A stretch of 64,000 nucleotides of DNA from Sphingomonas insulae. Lineage in GTDB: Bacteria > Pseudomonadota > Alphaproteobacteria > Sphingomonadales > Sphingomonadaceae. The DNA is taken from positions 124,001 through 188,000 of the forward strand of contig NZ_CP048422.1 in NCBI RefSeq assembly GCF_010450875.1, read 5' to 3'. Every line of letters starts with the position of its first letter. The stretch's first letter is position 1. Positions 17,519-26,897 of the stretch are shown piece after piece. The notes beneath the pieces were generated by a model. The model was not told the origin of the DNA. It ran no database searches and saw only the letters and a program-made list of their open reading frames with translations. Made by a program: the position numbers and the translations under genes.

Positions 17519-18616
17519 TCAGTAGCGTCCCCAGACGAATTTGGACGACAGCGCGTAATTCCACACCGCGCCGACCAGGATGCCGATCAGCGCCGAAGCG
17601 GCGACACCGCTGTTGCGGACATCGTGGACGAACGCCGCGATCCCGATATTCGCGACCAGCCCGACCGAACAGACGACGCAAAACGACACCCAGCCGTCGA
17701 GCAACTGGCGCAGTCCCTTCAGGCGCCGATCGCGATAGGTCAGCGTGTTGTTCAACAGAAAATTGAAGGTCATGGCCGCCACCGCACCCATGATCTGCGC
17801 GGGCAGGAAGGTCGTGCCCACGAGCATCGCCAGTCCGAGCACGGCCATGTGCACGCCGACGCCGAGCACGCCGATGCCCGAGAACATCGCGAAGCGCACC
17901 GGCACGAACCGGCCGAACATCCGGTCGTACAGCGCGATCAGATATTCCATCGCAACGACGTGATCGAGCTTGGATTCGCCCTCGGTCCGGACGCGGAAGG
18001 TGTAGGGCAGCTCGGCGAACCGCAGCGCGACCGGGCTCGCCGTCATCAGGTCGAGCAGGATCTTGAAGCCGATCGCCGACAGGTCAGGCGCAAGCCGGCG
18101 CGCAAGATCGGTGCGGATCGCGAAAAAGCCGCTCATCGGATCGCTCAGGTCGCCCTTCAGCACCTTGCGCGACAACCTGGTCGCCAGCGCCGACTTGGCG
18201 ACCCGGTCGCGATCCCAGTCGCCGGTACCGCCACCGTCGACGAAGCGCGATCCGACGACGAGATCCAGCGCAGGATCGTGCTGGAGCAGGTCCAGCATCC
18301 GCGGCAACAGCGTCTCGTCATGCTGCAGATCGCCATCGATCACCGCGACCACCGGCGCGGCGGTGGCGCACATGCCCTCAATGCAGGCGGACGACAGGCC
18401 ACGACGGCCGATCCGGTGGATCACCCGTACGCGGCCGTCGATCCGGCCGAGCTCGCGGGCCGCAGCGGCGGTGCCGTCGGGGCTGTCGTCATCGACGAAG
18501 ATCGCTTCCCAGCGCCGCCCGGCCAGAGCCTGATCCAGCCTGGCGACCAGCGTCGGCACGTTCGCCTTTTCGTTGAAAGTCGGGATGACGACGGCGATCT
18601 CGAGCAAGCTGCTCAC
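17519..18616 (-). CDS. GT2 polyprenol-phosphate glycosyltransferase fused to a GtrA membrane domain
   Basis: 365 residues. The N-terminal GT2 fold has [21 protein letters not shown] and the metal-binding [12 protein letters not shown], as in dolichol-phosphate mannosyltransferase relatives. From about residue 235 there are four hydrophobic segments of a GtrA domain (including [20 protein letters not shown] and [18 protein letters not shown]). Such fusions make and help flip polyprenyl-phosphate sugars for cell-surface glycan modification. GTG 18616 overlaps the leuB stop (GTGA), so it is co-translated with a leucine-pathway gene. The sugar and acceptor are unknown. Confidence 0.85.
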   Translation of the reverse strand: MSSLLEIAVVIPTFNEKANVPTLVARLDQALAGRRWEAIFVDDDSPDGTAAAARELGRIDGRVRVIHRIGRRGLSSACIEGMCATAAPVVAVIDGDLQHDETLLPRMLDLLQHDPALDLVVGSRFVDGGGTGDWDRDRVAKSALATRLSRKVLKGDLSDPMSGFFAIRTDLARRLAPDLSAIGFKILLDLMTASPVALRFAELPYTFRVRTEGESKLDHVVAMEYLIALYDRMFGRFVPVRFAMFSGIGVLGVGVHMAVLGLAMLVGTTFLPAQIMGAVAAMTFNFLLNNTLTYRDRRLKGLRQLLDGWVSFCVVCSVGLVANIGIAAFVHDVRNSGVAASALIGILVGAVWNYALSSKFVWGRY

Positions 18617-19656
18617 AGAACGGCGAGCACCGCATCTCCCATCCGGGATGTCGTCATGGTCCCGGCCAGATCGGCCGTACGCGCGCCGGTGCGGATCGCC
18701 TGCGCTACGGCGGCTTCGATCCGGTCCGCCGCCTGGGGCTGGCCGAGCGAATGGCGCAGCATCATCGCCGCCGACAGGATCGCGGCGCACGGATTGGCCT
18801 TGCCCTGGCCAGCGATATCGGGAGCGCTGCCATGGATCGGTTCGTACAGGCCCTTGCCCGCGTCATCCAGGCTGGCAGACGGCAGCATGCCGATCGAACC
18901 CGCGCACATCGACGCCTGGTCGGACAGGATGTCACCGAACAAATTGCCGGTGACGATGACGTCGAACTGGCCGGGGTTACGCACCAGCTGCATCGCCGCA
19001 TTGTCGACGTACATATGAGTGAGCGCCACGTCGGCATAGTCCGCCGACACCTCGATGACCACATCGCGCCACAGCTGCGATGTTTCCAGCACGTTCGCCT
19101 TGTCGACCGAACACAGCTGGCCGCGGCGGCGCCGCGCCGTCTCGAAACCGACGCGCGCGATGCGGCGTACTTCGGTTTCGTCGTAGCTCATGATGTCATA
19201 GCCCTCGCGATGGCCGTCCGCCGTCGCGCGCCGGCCCTTGTCGCCAAAATACACATCGCCGTTCAGTTCGCGGACGATGACGAGATCGATCGCTCGTGCG
19301 ATCTCCGGCTTCAACGCCGACGCATCCTCCAATCCCTCGAACAGCGTCGCCGGACGCAGGTTCGAGAACAGGCCGAGATGCTTGCGCAGCCCAAGGATCG
19401 CCTGTTCCGGCCGCAATGCCCGCTCCAGACCGTCGCAGGTCGGGTCGCCAACCGCACCGAACAGCAACGCATCGGCGCGCCGCGCAACATCCAGCGTCGT
19501 GTCCGGCAGCGGATGCCCCAGCGCGTGATAGGCCGCGCCGCCGACCGGCGCCTCTTCGTACGTCAGGTCAAGTTCGAGAGCATCGAGCACCCGCAGCGCC
19601 TGCTCGATAACCTCTGGACCGATGCCGTCGCCCGGCAGGAGTGCGATCAATGCCAT
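18613..19656 (-). CDS. leuB: 3-isopropylmalate dehydrogenase
   Basis: 347 residues, the usual length. It starts [16 protein letters not shown] and contains [30 protein letters not shown], and the family signature [20 protein letters not shown]. LeuB oxidises and decarboxylates 3-isopropylmalate with NAD in leucine synthesis, as a cytosolic dimer needing a divalent metal. It lies 28 bases after recO, and its stop overlaps the glycosyltransferase start. leuC and leuD are not in the window. Confidence 0.95.
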   Translation of the reverse strand: MALIALLPGDGIGPEVIEQALRVLDALELDLTYEEAPVGGAAYHALGHPLPDTTLDVARRADALLFGAVGDPTCDGLERALRPEQAILGLRKHLGLFSNLRPATLFEGLEDASALKPEIARAIDLVIVRELNGDVYFGDKGRRATADGHREGYDIMSYDETEVRRIARVGFETARRRRGQLCSVDKANVLETSQLWRDVVIEVSADYADVALTHMYVDNAAMQLVRNPGQFDVIVTGNLFGDILSDQASMCAGSIGMLPSASLDDAGKGLYEPIHGSAPDIAGQGKANPCAAILSAAMMLRHSLGQPQAADRIEAAVAQAIRTGARTADLAGTMTTSRMGDAVLAVL

Positions 19657-19684
19657 GCCGCACGCCTTGCCGCGCGTCCGCGCC

Positions 19685-20416
19685 TCACGCAACCGCCCTT
19701 TTCAACATCGCCACCAGCCGTTCCCGCGCGACCAGCGGCTCCGCCCGGCGGTCGGTCAACAGGTCGCGTGCCAAGAAGTGGCCGGTGATCGCCAGGCCCG
19801 CGAGGATATCGGGCCAATCCGCCGGCCCGCCCTCGCCCAGGAACACCGGCAGCGCGAACAGCCGCTCTTCGTAACCATGCGCCGCCCCGCGACTGACCGC
19901 ACCGCCGCTGCGTGGGCTGACGAAGGCGAGATCATCGGCCAGCCCGGTCACCACGCAGCTATCGAGGTCCAGACCGAAGCCCAGTTCGGCGAGCAGAAGC
20001 AGTTCGTAGCGGGCGAGCGCGCTCGCCCAGCCCCTGGCCGCGGGGGCCGCCTCGATCGCGTCGAGGACGCCGCCCAGGGCATCGTAGAGTCTTGGATACG
20101 GTTGCGCTTCGGGCAGCGCCGCTGCGGTCAGCGCAGTGACCCAGGCCAGCGCCGCGGCAGACAAGGGTTCGCCGTGCAGGGCCGCCCGGCTGTGCAGAGG
20201 TTCGATCGTCAGCGCGGCGAGCTGCTCGCCGGTCCGCGCCCGCCATTCGCCGGCAATGGCATTGGCAGGCTGCAGCACCGGTCGCATCTGTCGCGAACGC
20301 CCGCCGCGGACGTAGCCGGGCTGGACGCCGTCGCTCCGCGTCAGCGCGCGTACGACCGCACCATGCTCTCCATGCGCACGAACGGCGAGGACGATGGCTT
20401 CTGCGCTCAGGTGCAT
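19685..20416 (-). CDS. recO: DNA repair protein RecO
   Basis: 243 residues. The N-terminal OB-fold region ([20 protein letters not shown], with [17 protein letters not shown]) is followed by a helical domain containing [20 protein letters not shown], the usual RecO signature, and a C-terminal segment ending [17 protein letters not shown]. RecO anneals single strands and loads RecA with RecR in gap repair. The Cys4 zinc site of some RecO proteins is not present; only one Cys remains near it. It lies between the GNAT gene and leuB in a minus-strand run. Confidence 0.9.
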   Translation of the reverse strand: MHLSAEAIVLAVRAHGEHGAVVRALTRSDGVQPGYVRGGRSRQMRPVLQPANAIAGEWRARTGEQLAALTIEPLHSRAALHGEPLSAAALAWVTALTAAALPEAQPYPRLYDALGGVLDAIEAAPAARGWASALARYELLLLAELGFGLDLDSCVVTGLADDLAFVSPRSGGAVSRGAAHGYEERLFALPVFLGEGGPADWPDILAGLAITGHFLARDLLTDRRAEPLVARERLVAMLKRAVA

Positions 20417-20458
20417 GGCTCGACTATACCGACCGAACCGTATCGCGCCACGGACGGA

Positions 20459-21340
20459 TCAGCGCCGCACCCGCTTTGCCAGCCCTGCCAGCATCGGGTG
20501 CCGCGTCGCCCGCTTCGCCGCTGCCATCGCCCCGTCGAACGCGCCCAGCGCCGTCATCGTCGCCCGGTTCGCGAAGGTGCGCCGCAGCAACAACAGGTCG
20601 ACGCAATCGACGCCACCGGTCGCGAACAACCGTTTATGCTGCCCCTCGCCCTCGGTGAAATCGAAGCGCGCGAAGCGATCGCCGAACAACGTCTTCATCG
20701 CTGCCGCCTGCAACACCGTGCCCGGCGACCAGTCGTTCCACGCCGGATCGTGCCCGACGTGATCGTAGCGCAGGGCCGATCCCTGCGCGGTACAGCAGAG
20801 GTACGCCGCCGGTTGCCCGTCGAGCAGCAGCAGCCAGGCCCGCAACCCGTCCATGGACGCCAGATCATGCAGGTGCGCCACCGACGCCGCATCCTCCGGC
20901 AGCCCGGCGTCGAGCAGCCGTTCCTGATAGGTCTTGGCCGACACGGCGCGCGCCAGGGGGTAAAAGGCCGCTAGCTCGTCCGACGTGCGATAGGTGCGCA
21001 CCTCCACCCCCGCCGTCGCGGCCTTCCTGGTCTTGCGCTTCAGCGTCGATCGCGCCGACCCGGACAAGCTGGCGAGCCATGCATCGTGGCCGATCGTCAG
21101 GTCGGTATAAAAGCGCGTGTAGCGCTGGCGGACGATCGCCATCAAGCCAGCGCCGCGCACCGCGCCGGCGAGCCCGCTGGGCAGCGACGTGACCAGATAG
21201 CCGTCGCGCCCGGCCGCCGGCAGCGCCGGCGCTTGCCCCGCCAGTACGTCGTCCAGCGACAGCGCGACCCGTGCCAGGTGCCGGTCGACCGACACCAGAG
21301 TACGCGCGCCGACCTGAAACTTCAGCGCCACCGCCGTCAT
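20459..21340 (-). CDS. GNAT acyltransferase, BioF2/CelD-like
   Basis: 293 residues. The central part has SGSARSTLKRKTRKA, a basic segment typical of the BioF2-like acetyltransferase domain, then LLLDGQPAAYLCC, RYDHVGHDPAWNDWSPGTVL and FDFTEGEGQHKRLFA. This family acts with polysaccharide and capsule genes, moving acyl or aminoacyl groups. The start ATG overlaps the stop of the polysaccharide deacetylase gene (ATGA), which strengthens a joint role in a surface glycan. No membrane segment is visible. The donor and acceptor are unknown. Confidence 0.75.
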   Translation of the reverse strand: MTAVALKFQVGARTLVSVDRHLARVALSLDDVLAGQAPALPAAGRDGYLVTSLPSGLAGAVRGAGLMAIVRQRYTRFYTDLTIGHDAWLASLSGSARSTLKRKTRKAATAGVEVRTYRTSDELAAFYPLARAVSAKTYQERLLDAGLPEDAASVAHLHDLASMDGLRAWLLLLDGQPAAYLCCTAQGSALRYDHVGHDPAWNDWSPGTVLQAAAMKTLFGDRFARFDFTEGEGQHKRLFATGGVDCVDLLLLRRTFANRATMTALGAFDGAMAAAKRATRHPMLAGLAKRVRR

Positions 21341-22287
21341 GCCGCGCGCTCTGCCACCCAGTTCGACCATAATTGTTCGGCCTGCCGCAACCGTCGGCGC
21401 AGCGCATTCGCGCCCAGTGGCCGATCATCGGCATCCAGCCGCAGCACCGGCCGGTCGGCGAAATGCATCGTCGGCAGTTCCGCCGTGCGCGCGCCCAGCA
21501 AACGGCACAGCGTGTCGAAGCGGCGGACGTGCACACCGTTCGCCCGGGTGCCCAGCCGGTTGGCCAGTTCGAAGCCGTGGCTGACGATCGTCACCGCGGC
21601 ATGCCGCTCCGCCACCGCATGATCGAGCGCCGCCGCCGCCTCCGCGCTGGACAGTGCGCAGAGCTGGAACGTCCGCCACAGGCCGGGGGCGTCCTCGATC
21701 ACCGACACCGGTACCTCGATCAGATGGTGTGCCACCGGCGCGATCCGGTCCGGCGCCAGACCGATCCGGCTTTCCTCCCGTTCGCATCCGTTGTGGCTAC
21801 TGTCATAGACGAAACCGAGCGACGCCAGCGCGCGCAACGTGTCGTCGTTGGCGGCATAGCCCCCCGCGCGGAATGCGATGGGATGCGGCGCACCGGCCGC
21901 CACCAGCAGGTCGGTCGCGCCGCGCAGCAACGCGATCTGTTCGTCCAGCGTATATTCGTACATCTGGAACCGGCCGTAGCTAGCCGCGCGATCCCCGGCC
22001 GTCGCCCCGGTCCAATTGGGATGCATATGCAATTGCACCTCCTGACCGGCTCCAAGGATGGTGTCGACCATCCGCTTCACCGGCCCCAGGCCGAATACCA
22101 GCGCGGGCATCGGATCGACGAAGAAACACGCCTTCAGCCCATGTTCCGCCAGCCGTTCGAGCTGATAGCTCAGGCCCACCCCGGCAGGCTCCAGCGACCG
22201 CGTATAGATCGTGTCGAGGTCGAGCCCCGCGGCGTGATGCCGCCAGGCGAATTCGGTATCGACGGTCAGGAAGACGGGTGTCGCCAT
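21337..22287 (-). CDS. Polysaccharide deacetylase-like protein (WalW type)
   Basis: 316 residues. The NodB-like TIM-barrel features are TVDTEFAW near the start (catalytic Asp pair region), LHMHPNW (metal His residues), FRAGGYAANDDTL and TIVSHGFEL. The variant resembles WalW of lipopolysaccharide clusters rather than chitin deacetylases. There is no signal peptide, so it probably acts in the cytosol on a lipid-linked or nucleotide sugar. GAGGAG lies 4 bases before ATG 22287. It is the first of the deacetylase-GNAT pair and follows uvrC by 34 bases. Confidence 0.75.
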   Translation of the reverse strand: MATPVFLTVDTEFAWRHHAAGLDLDTIYTRSLEPAGVGLSYQLERLAEHGLKACFFVDPMPALVFGLGPVKRMVDTILGAGQEVQLHMHPNWTGATAGDRAASYGRFQMYEYTLDEQIALLRGATDLLVAAGAPHPIAFRAGGYAANDDTLRALASLGFVYDSSHNGCEREESRIGLAPDRIAPVAHHLIEVPVSVIEDAPGLWRTFQLCALSSAEAAAALDHAVAERHAAVTIVSHGFELANRLGTRANGVHVRRFDTLCRLLGARTAELPTMHFADRPVLRLDADDRPLGANALRRRLRQAEQLWSNWVAERAA

Positions 22288-22321
22288 GCCGCTCCTCTAT
22301 CGCCGGCGGGTGAAGAAAAGG

Positions 22322-24253
22322 TCAGCGGGCGTGATAGAAGTCGTAGACCTGCTGCGCCACACCCGCGGATACGCCCGGCGCTTTTTTCAGGTCTTCCAGG
22401 CTGGCGTTGCGGACGGCCCGCCCCGTGCCGAAATGCATCAGCAGCGCCTTCTTGCGCGCCGGCCCGATACCGGGAACCTCGTCCAGCGGACTCGCGCCGA
22501 TCGCCTTCGACCGTTTGTCGCGGTGCGCACCGATTGCGAAGCGGTGGACTTCGTCGCGCAGCCGCTGGAGGTAGAACAGCACCGGCGCGTTCACCGGCAG
22601 CTGAAATTCCCGCCCGTCGAGCATGTGGAACACCTCGCGCCCTTCGCGGCCGTGATGCGGCCCCTTGGCGACGCCGACCATGCACACGTCCTCGATCCCG
22701 AGGTCCTCCAGCACCGCCTTCGCCGCGTTGAGCTGCGGCTTGCCACCGTCGATCAACACCAGATCGGGCCACTCGCCGCCATCGCGATCGGGATCCTCGG
22801 TCTGCGCCCGCGCAAAGCGGCGGCGAAACACCTCGCGCATCATGCCGACGTCGCTGTCGGTCGCCGCCTCGTTCCCCTTGATGTTGAACTTGCGATACTG
22901 CCCCTTGCGAAACCCTTCCGGCCCAGCGACGACCATCGCGCCGAGGGCATTGGTTCCCTGGATGTGACTGTTGTCGTAGACCTCGATCCGGTCGGGCGGT
23001 TCGGGCAGGTCGAACAGCTCGGCAACCTCGCGCAGCAGCTTCGCCTGCGTCGTGCTTTCCGCCAGCCGTCGTTCCAGCGCTTCGATCGCGTTGCGCTTCG
23101 CCTGATCCATCAGCCGGCGGCGATCGCCCCGCTGCGGCACCGACAGCGCCACCTTATACCCCGCCCGCTCGCCAAGCGCCTCGCCCAGCAACGCGCCTTC
23201 GTTCAGGTCGCGGTCGAGCAGGATCGTCTTGGGCGGCGGCACCTCCTCATAGAATTGGGTGAGGAAACTGGCGAGCACCTCGTCTTCGGGCACTTCGTTG
23301 GTATGTTGGGGAAAGAAGCTGCGATGCCCCCAGTTCTGGCCACCGCGGATGAAGAACGCCTGGATGCCCATCGTCCCGTCCTTGCAGGCGAGCGCAAAGA
23401 CATCGGCATCGCCGACCCCTTCGGCATTGATCGCCTGTGACCCCTGAACGAAGGTGAGCGCCTTCAGCCGGTCGCGCAGCAAGGCGGCCAGTTCGAAATC
23501 CATGTTCTCCGCGGCAGCCTGCATCTGCGCGCCAAGCTTGGCCTGCACCTTGGTCGACTTGCCGCCCAGGAAGTCGCGGCAATCGTCGACCAGTTCCTTG
23601 TATTCGTCCTTGTCGACCCGCCCGACGCATGGCGCGGAGCAGCGCTTGATCTGGTAGAGCAGACACGGGCGATCACGCGTCTTGAAGAACCCGTCGGTAC
23701 ATGATCGCAACAGGAACAGCTTCTGCAACGCGTTCAGCGTGTTGTTGACGCTGCCCGCACTGGCGAACGGGCCATAGTAATTGCCCGCCGCCCGCCGCGC
23801 GCCGCGATGCTTCTGCACGCGCGGAAAGTCGTGATCGCTTCGCAGCAGGATGAACGGAAACGATTTGTCGTCCCGCAGCAGCACATTGTAGGCGGGCCGG
23901 TAGCGTTTGATGAGCTGCGCCTCGAGCAGCAGCGCCTCCGCCTCGTTGTTGGTCGTGACGATCGTCATCGACCGGGTCTGCGCGATCATCCGCTGCAACC
24001 GCTTGGTGAGGCCCTTGACCTGCGTGTAGTTCGCCACGCGCTGCTTCAGCGACCGCGCCTTGCCGACATACAAGACGTCGCCCTTGGCATCGTGCATGCG
24101 ATAGACGCCGGATCGGGTCGGCAGCGTTTGCAGCACGTTGCGGATCGCGGCGATCCCGGCCTCCAGATCCGGCGTGTCGGACCCGCGAACGGTGTAGGTG
24201 GCGCGTTCTTCGTTGAATCGATCGGATGGACCGTAGGACGACATCCCCGCCAT
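22322..24253 (-). CDS. uvrC: Excinuclease ABC subunit C
   Basis: 643 residues. The GIY-YIG nuclease domain is at about 43-125 (SGVYRMHDAKGDVLYVGKA), UVR motif near 235-270, the RNase H-like domain with EVYDNSHIQGTNALGAMVV and VLIDGGKPQL, and the C-terminal double HhH (PLDEVPGIGPARKKALL, then APGVSAGVAQQVYDF). The Cys-rich segment CLLYQIKRCSAPCVG is also present. UvrC makes both incisions in nucleotide excision repair after UvrAB damage recognition. ATG 24253 and ATG 24244 are both possible starts; neither has a strong ribosome site. Confidence 0.96.
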   Translation of the reverse strand: MAGMSSYGPSDRFNEERATYTVRGSDTPDLEAGIAAIRNVLQTLPTRSGVYRMHDAKGDVLYVGKARSLKQRVANYTQVKGLTKRLQRMIAQTRSMTIVTTNNEAEALLLEAQLIKRYRPAYNVLLRDDKSFPFILLRSDHDFPRVQKHRGARRAAGNYYGPFASAGSVNNTLNALQKLFLLRSCTDGFFKTRDRPCLLYQIKRCSAPCVGRVDKDEYKELVDDCRDFLGGKSTKVQAKLGAQMQAAAENMDFELAALLRDRLKALTFVQGSQAINAEGVGDADVFALACKDGTMGIQAFFIRGGQNWGHRSFFPQHTNEVPEDEVLASFLTQFYEEVPPPKTILLDRDLNEGALLGEALGERAGYKVALSVPQRGDRRRLMDQAKRNAIEALERRLAESTTQAKLLREVAELFDLPEPPDRIEVYDNSHIQGTNALGAMVVAGPEGFRKGQYRKFNIKGNEAATDSDVGMMREVFRRRFARAQTEDPDRDGGEWPDLVLIDGGKPQLNAAKAVLEDLGIEDVCMVGVAKGPHHGREGREVFHMLDGREFQLPVNAPVLFYLQRLRDEVHRFAIGAHRDKRSKAIGASPLDEVPGIGPARKKALLMHFGTGRAVRNASLEDLKKAPGVSAGVAQQVYDFYHAR

Positions 24254-24377
24254 GTAGGAGTCGGAGGGGTTGCGGGCTAGTGGCCCGGCGGCGGTTTGGG
24301 CGACGAAGCGATCGCCATCCGCGCCGCCGGAGGTCGTGGCCTATAGTGCTCGATCAGGTGTGCCGGAGCCCGAGGGG

Positions 24378-24833
24378 TTATCGACCGCTCGGCAAGGCCC
24401 GCCTTACTTCGACCTTCCCGGGCGCAGGCGCACTCGCATCGATCGCCGCCAGATCCGTCCCGACCTTGTTGAGCAGTGCCGCCGTCATCTGCCCACCGCT
24501 CAACGGCGCCAGCTTGCGCAACGATAGCGTCTGAAATTTCGGGAGGTTTGTATCGTCGCTCAACCCCGGCAGGTCGCGATCCAGGATCGCCTTGGCCTGC
24601 GCGTTGGCGATGAGGTCGGCGATCGGCGTGTCGAGCGAAAAGCCGCCGTTCGCGACCGTCGGCGAAGCCGATGGTGTCACAGATGGCGTCACCGGGCGGG
24701 TATCCGGCTCGGGTTGCACGGTCGCGGCGTCGTCGCGCGGCAGGTCGAGCGCGAACCTGTCGGCGGCAGCGGCGGCGGGGGACGGCGCTTGCGCCTGGAT
24801 GCCGATCAGGAACGCCATGAGCAGGATCGACAT
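24378..24833 (-). CDS. Secreted hypothetical protein
   Basis: 151 residues with a signal peptide (MSILLMAFLIGIQAQAPSPA), a Thr/Ser/Pro-rich linker with a repeated V-T-P-S pattern, and a conserved-looking C-terminal segment, FSLDTPIADLIANAQAKAIL then LPGLSDDTNLPKFQTLSL and LSGGQMTAALLNKVGTDL. ATG 24833 has GAGG 8 bases upstream. It follows the SMR exporter gene by 74 bases. I recall the C-terminal segment recurring in sphingomonad secreted proteins, without a function. It may bind another envelope protein; nothing catalytic is evident. Confidence 0.65.
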   Translation of the reverse strand: MSILLMAFLIGIQAQAPSPAAAAADRFALDLPRDDAATVQPEPDTRPVTPSVTPSASPTVANGGFSLDTPIADLIANAQAKAILDRDLPGLSDDTNLPKFQTLSLRKLAPLSGGQMTAALLNKVGTDLAAIDASAPAPGKVEVRRALPSGR

Positions 24834-24907
24834 CGCCAGTACCTCGCCAGAGGTCCGCACGCGGGCGGACCGTGCCTGTGTAGCACGTCCGCCGCCGTGG
24901 AAAAGGT

Positions 24908-25228
24908 TCAGGCTTGCGCGAACATCTTCGTGCCGACGATGCCGACCACGGTCAGCGCCATGAAACAGGCCTGGATCGTGCTGACCTTGTCGCCGAACAG
25001 CAGCATGCCGCCGATGATGACGCCGACCGCGCCGCAGCCCGTCCATACCGCATAGGCCGTGCCGGCAGGCAGGCCGCGCATCGCGAGGGCGAGCAGGCCC
25101 ATGTTCACGAACGACAGGATGATCGGCACGCTCGACGCCTGCCAGGTGGCGACCGTGGCCGCCCATTTCAGGCTGAGCGCCCAACAGATTTCAGTGAACA
25201 CGGCGATGGCGAGGATCAGCCACGACAT
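24908..25228 (-). CDS. SMR-family exporter, SugE/Gdx-like
   Basis: 106 residues with four membrane helices. The essential Glu13 is in AVFTEICWA, and LKWA plus GTAYAVWTGCGAVG match the Gdx (SugE) branch of small multidrug resistance proteins, which export guanidinium or quaternary amines in exchange for protons. ATG 25228 has AGGAG 7 bases upstream. I looked in the leader for guanidine riboswitches and found none. It lies between the F0 ATP-synthase genes and a secreted protein, on the same strand. Confidence 0.85.
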   Translation of the reverse strand: MSWLILAIAVFTEICWALSLKWAATVATWQASSVPIILSFVNMGLLALAMRGLPAGTAYAVWTGCGAVGVIIGGMLLFGDKVSTIQACFMALTVVGIVGTKMFAQA

Positions 25229-25339
25229 GGATGTTACTCCTAGCGCGGGCTCGTGATGAAGCGACAGCGCCGGAAACCCGTGAAGAGACGCTGGTCGTAG
25301 AGGTATCATCGGCGAGGGGGGAGCACGGCCGTACAGCGA

Positions 25340-25408
25340 GGGAGGGGGAAACGAGCGGCGTTATCCGGCGCGACCGCAACTCCCCCCGGCTGCGCCGGCC
25401 CCCCTCCC
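25340..25408. repeat. GC-rich palindromic intergenic repeat
   Basis: GGGAGGGGG at 25340-25348 pairs with CCCCCTCCC at 25400-25408. The spacer contains AAACGAGCGG. A similar element with GGAGGGGG, AAACGAG and CCCCCCTCCC lies at 43154-43191, and a related hairpin lies between atpC and atpD. The copies indicate a dispersed repeat family. This copy lies between the SMR gene leader and the end of the b' gene. Confidence 0.6.
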
Positions 25409-25428
25409 GTTCCGCGAGGCACGAATGG

Positions 25429-26070
25429 CTAGTTGAGGCGGCTCAATCCGGAAATCGACCGATCGATCATCGTCTTGTCCGCACCGGCATCGTGATGCTC
25501 GGCGATCAGCACCGCCGCGGCCTTGGAGGCGGTTTCGGCGGCGAGGGCGCGCACTTCGGCGATGGCATTGCGCTCGGCGGCGGCGATCTTGTCTTCGGCG
25601 CGCTTGGTGCGGCGGGCCATCAGCTCCTCCGCATCGTGCTTCGCCTTGGCGATGATCTGGTTCGCTTCCTGCTGCGCGTGGGCACGCATCGTCGCCGCAT
25701 CGGCTTCGGCGGCCTTCGCCTTCGCCTCATATTCGGCGCGCAGCGTCTCGGCTTGCGCCCGCAGCACTTTCGCCTCGTCGAGCTGCGCCCGTACACCGGC
25801 GATCTGCTTGTCGAGGCTGGCGGCGATCTTCGCCGGCACCTTGACGATCAGCATGCCCACCAACACGAACAAGGCGGCGATGCCGACCCAGCCGGTGGTG
25901 TTGAAGCCGAGTGCCGTCGCCTCGGCGACATGTTCCGCGCCCGGTTCGGACACGTTGGCGGTCAATTCGCTGCCGTCGCGAACGTCGCGCGGCTGCAGGC
26001 TGGTCGACGATGCCGCGTCCGCCAGATTGGCGGCAGCGGTCGCGTCGGGATTGCTGGCCGGATTAGCCAT
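25429..26070 (-). CDS. F0F1 ATP synthase subunit b' with N-terminal extension
   Basis: 213 residues against about 160 for typical b' subunits. The extra 58 or so N-terminal residues are rich in Ala, Asp, Glu and Ser and look disordered. Then come one membrane helix (GWVGIAALFVLVGMLIV, about 72-88) and a long Ala/Glu/Lys-rich coiled coil to the C-terminus, the peripheral stalk. b and b' form a heterodimer in phototrophs and alphaproteobacteria. GAGGAC lies 7 bases before ATG 26070. The start overlaps the b gene by 8 bases. The extension is before the membrane helix and so would be on the periplasmic side. Confidence 0.88.
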   Translation of the reverse strand: MANPASNPDATAAANLADAASSTSLQPRDVRDGSELTANVSEPGAEHVAEATALGFNTTGWVGIAALFVLVGMLIVKVPAKIAASLDKQIAGVRAQLDEAKVLRAQAETLRAEYEAKAKAAEADAATMRAHAQQEANQIIAKAKHDAEELMARRTKRAEDKIAAAERNAIAEVRALAAETASKAAAVLIAEHHDAGADKTMIDRSISGLSRLN

Positions 26071-26557
26071 GAGCGCTGGTCCTCCGCACCGCATCGGCGG
26101 CGGCATCGATGCCGACGGTCAGGCCAGACACCTTGGTCACCAGTTCCTGCGCCACTTCCGCGGCGACCGACTGGAGGTTGAGCATCGCGTTGGCCTTGGC
26201 GTTGCCGACAGCGAGATCGTGATGCGCCAGCCGTTCGGCAAGCTCCGCATCCGCAGAGCGGATCTGGCTTTCGGCAGCCTTGGCGGCCTGTGCCTTGGCG
26301 GCGCTGGTTTCGCCGAGGGCGGCGGCGCGCGCCTCGTCCATCTTCAGGCGCCATGCCGCTTCCACCGTATCGGCGGACAGGCGCGCCTGTTCTGCCGCGG
26401 CAAGGTCTGCCGCGATCTGCGCTTCACGCGCGTCCACGGTCGCAATGACCCTGGGGACCATCACCTTGCCGATCCCGAAATACAGGATGCCGAACGTGAT
26501 AAGCAGCCAGAAAATCTGCGAGGCGTAGGTAGCGGCGATCTGCGAAATCTGAGGCAT
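26063..26557 (-). CDS. atpF: F0F1 ATP synthase subunit b
   Basis: 164 residues. A single membrane helix (SQIFWLLITFGILYFGIGKV, about 13-32) is followed by VMVPRVIATVDAREAQI and an Ala-rich coiled coil. It forms the peripheral stalk with b', joining F0 subunit a to F1 delta and alpha. AAAGG lies about 7 bases before the start ATG 26557. It is 69 bases downstream of the c gene and overlaps b' by 8 bases, so stoichiometric co-translation is likely. Confidence 0.92.
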   Translation of the reverse strand: MPQISQIAATYASQIFWLLITFGILYFGIGKVMVPRVIATVDAREAQIAADLAAAEQARLSADTVEAAWRLKMDEARAAALGETSAAKAQAAKAAESQIRSADAELAERLAHHDLAVGNAKANAMLNLQSVAAEVAQELVTKVSGLTVGIDAAADAVRRTSAHG

Positions 26558-26626
26558 TGATGACCTTTAGCGCGACCCCGGATGATCCGCCGGACCCCTT
26601 GGAGGCCCGGCGGCACATACCGGATG

Positions 26627-26854
26627 TTAGGCGACGAACAGCAGGATGATCATCGTCACGAAGGCGAGCAGGCCGAGAAGCTCTGCGCCCGCGAAACCGA
26701 TGAACAGACGGCCCTGCTGGCTGTCCGCCGCACCCGGATTGCGCAGTGCGCCCTCGAGGAACTTGGCGAACACGTTGCCCACGCCGAGCGAGGCGAGGCC
26801 CATGCCGATCGCGGCCAGACCGGCACCGATCATCTTGGCGGCTTCTGCGTCCAT
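26627..26854 (-). CDS. atpE: F0F1 ATP synthase subunit c
   Basis: 75 residues forming a two-helix hairpin. The first helix has the glycine-rich packing motif (GAGLAAIGMGLASLGVG), the polar loop is RNPGAADSQQGR, and the second helix carries proton-binding Glu58 in GAELLGLL. The c subunits form the rotor ring in the membrane. The gene stands between a and b with short gaps of 43 and 69 bases. No sodium-binding signature (Gln and Thr partners) is evident, so proton coupling is expected. Confidence 0.96.
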   Translation of the reverse strand: MDAEAAKMIGAGLAAIGMGLASLGVGNVFAKFLEGALRNPGAADSQQGRLFIGFAGAELLGLLAFVTMIILLFVA

Positions 26855-26897
26855 GTCAAAACTCCCGTATATCTATCAGTAGGTTGGAACGAAAAAC

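Noticed and set aside
25229..25428. Guanidine riboswitch in front of the SugE/Gdx-like gene
   Set aside because: ACGG and ACGA tetranucleotides occur but are not flanked by pairing arms, and no long ykkC-type fold was seen.
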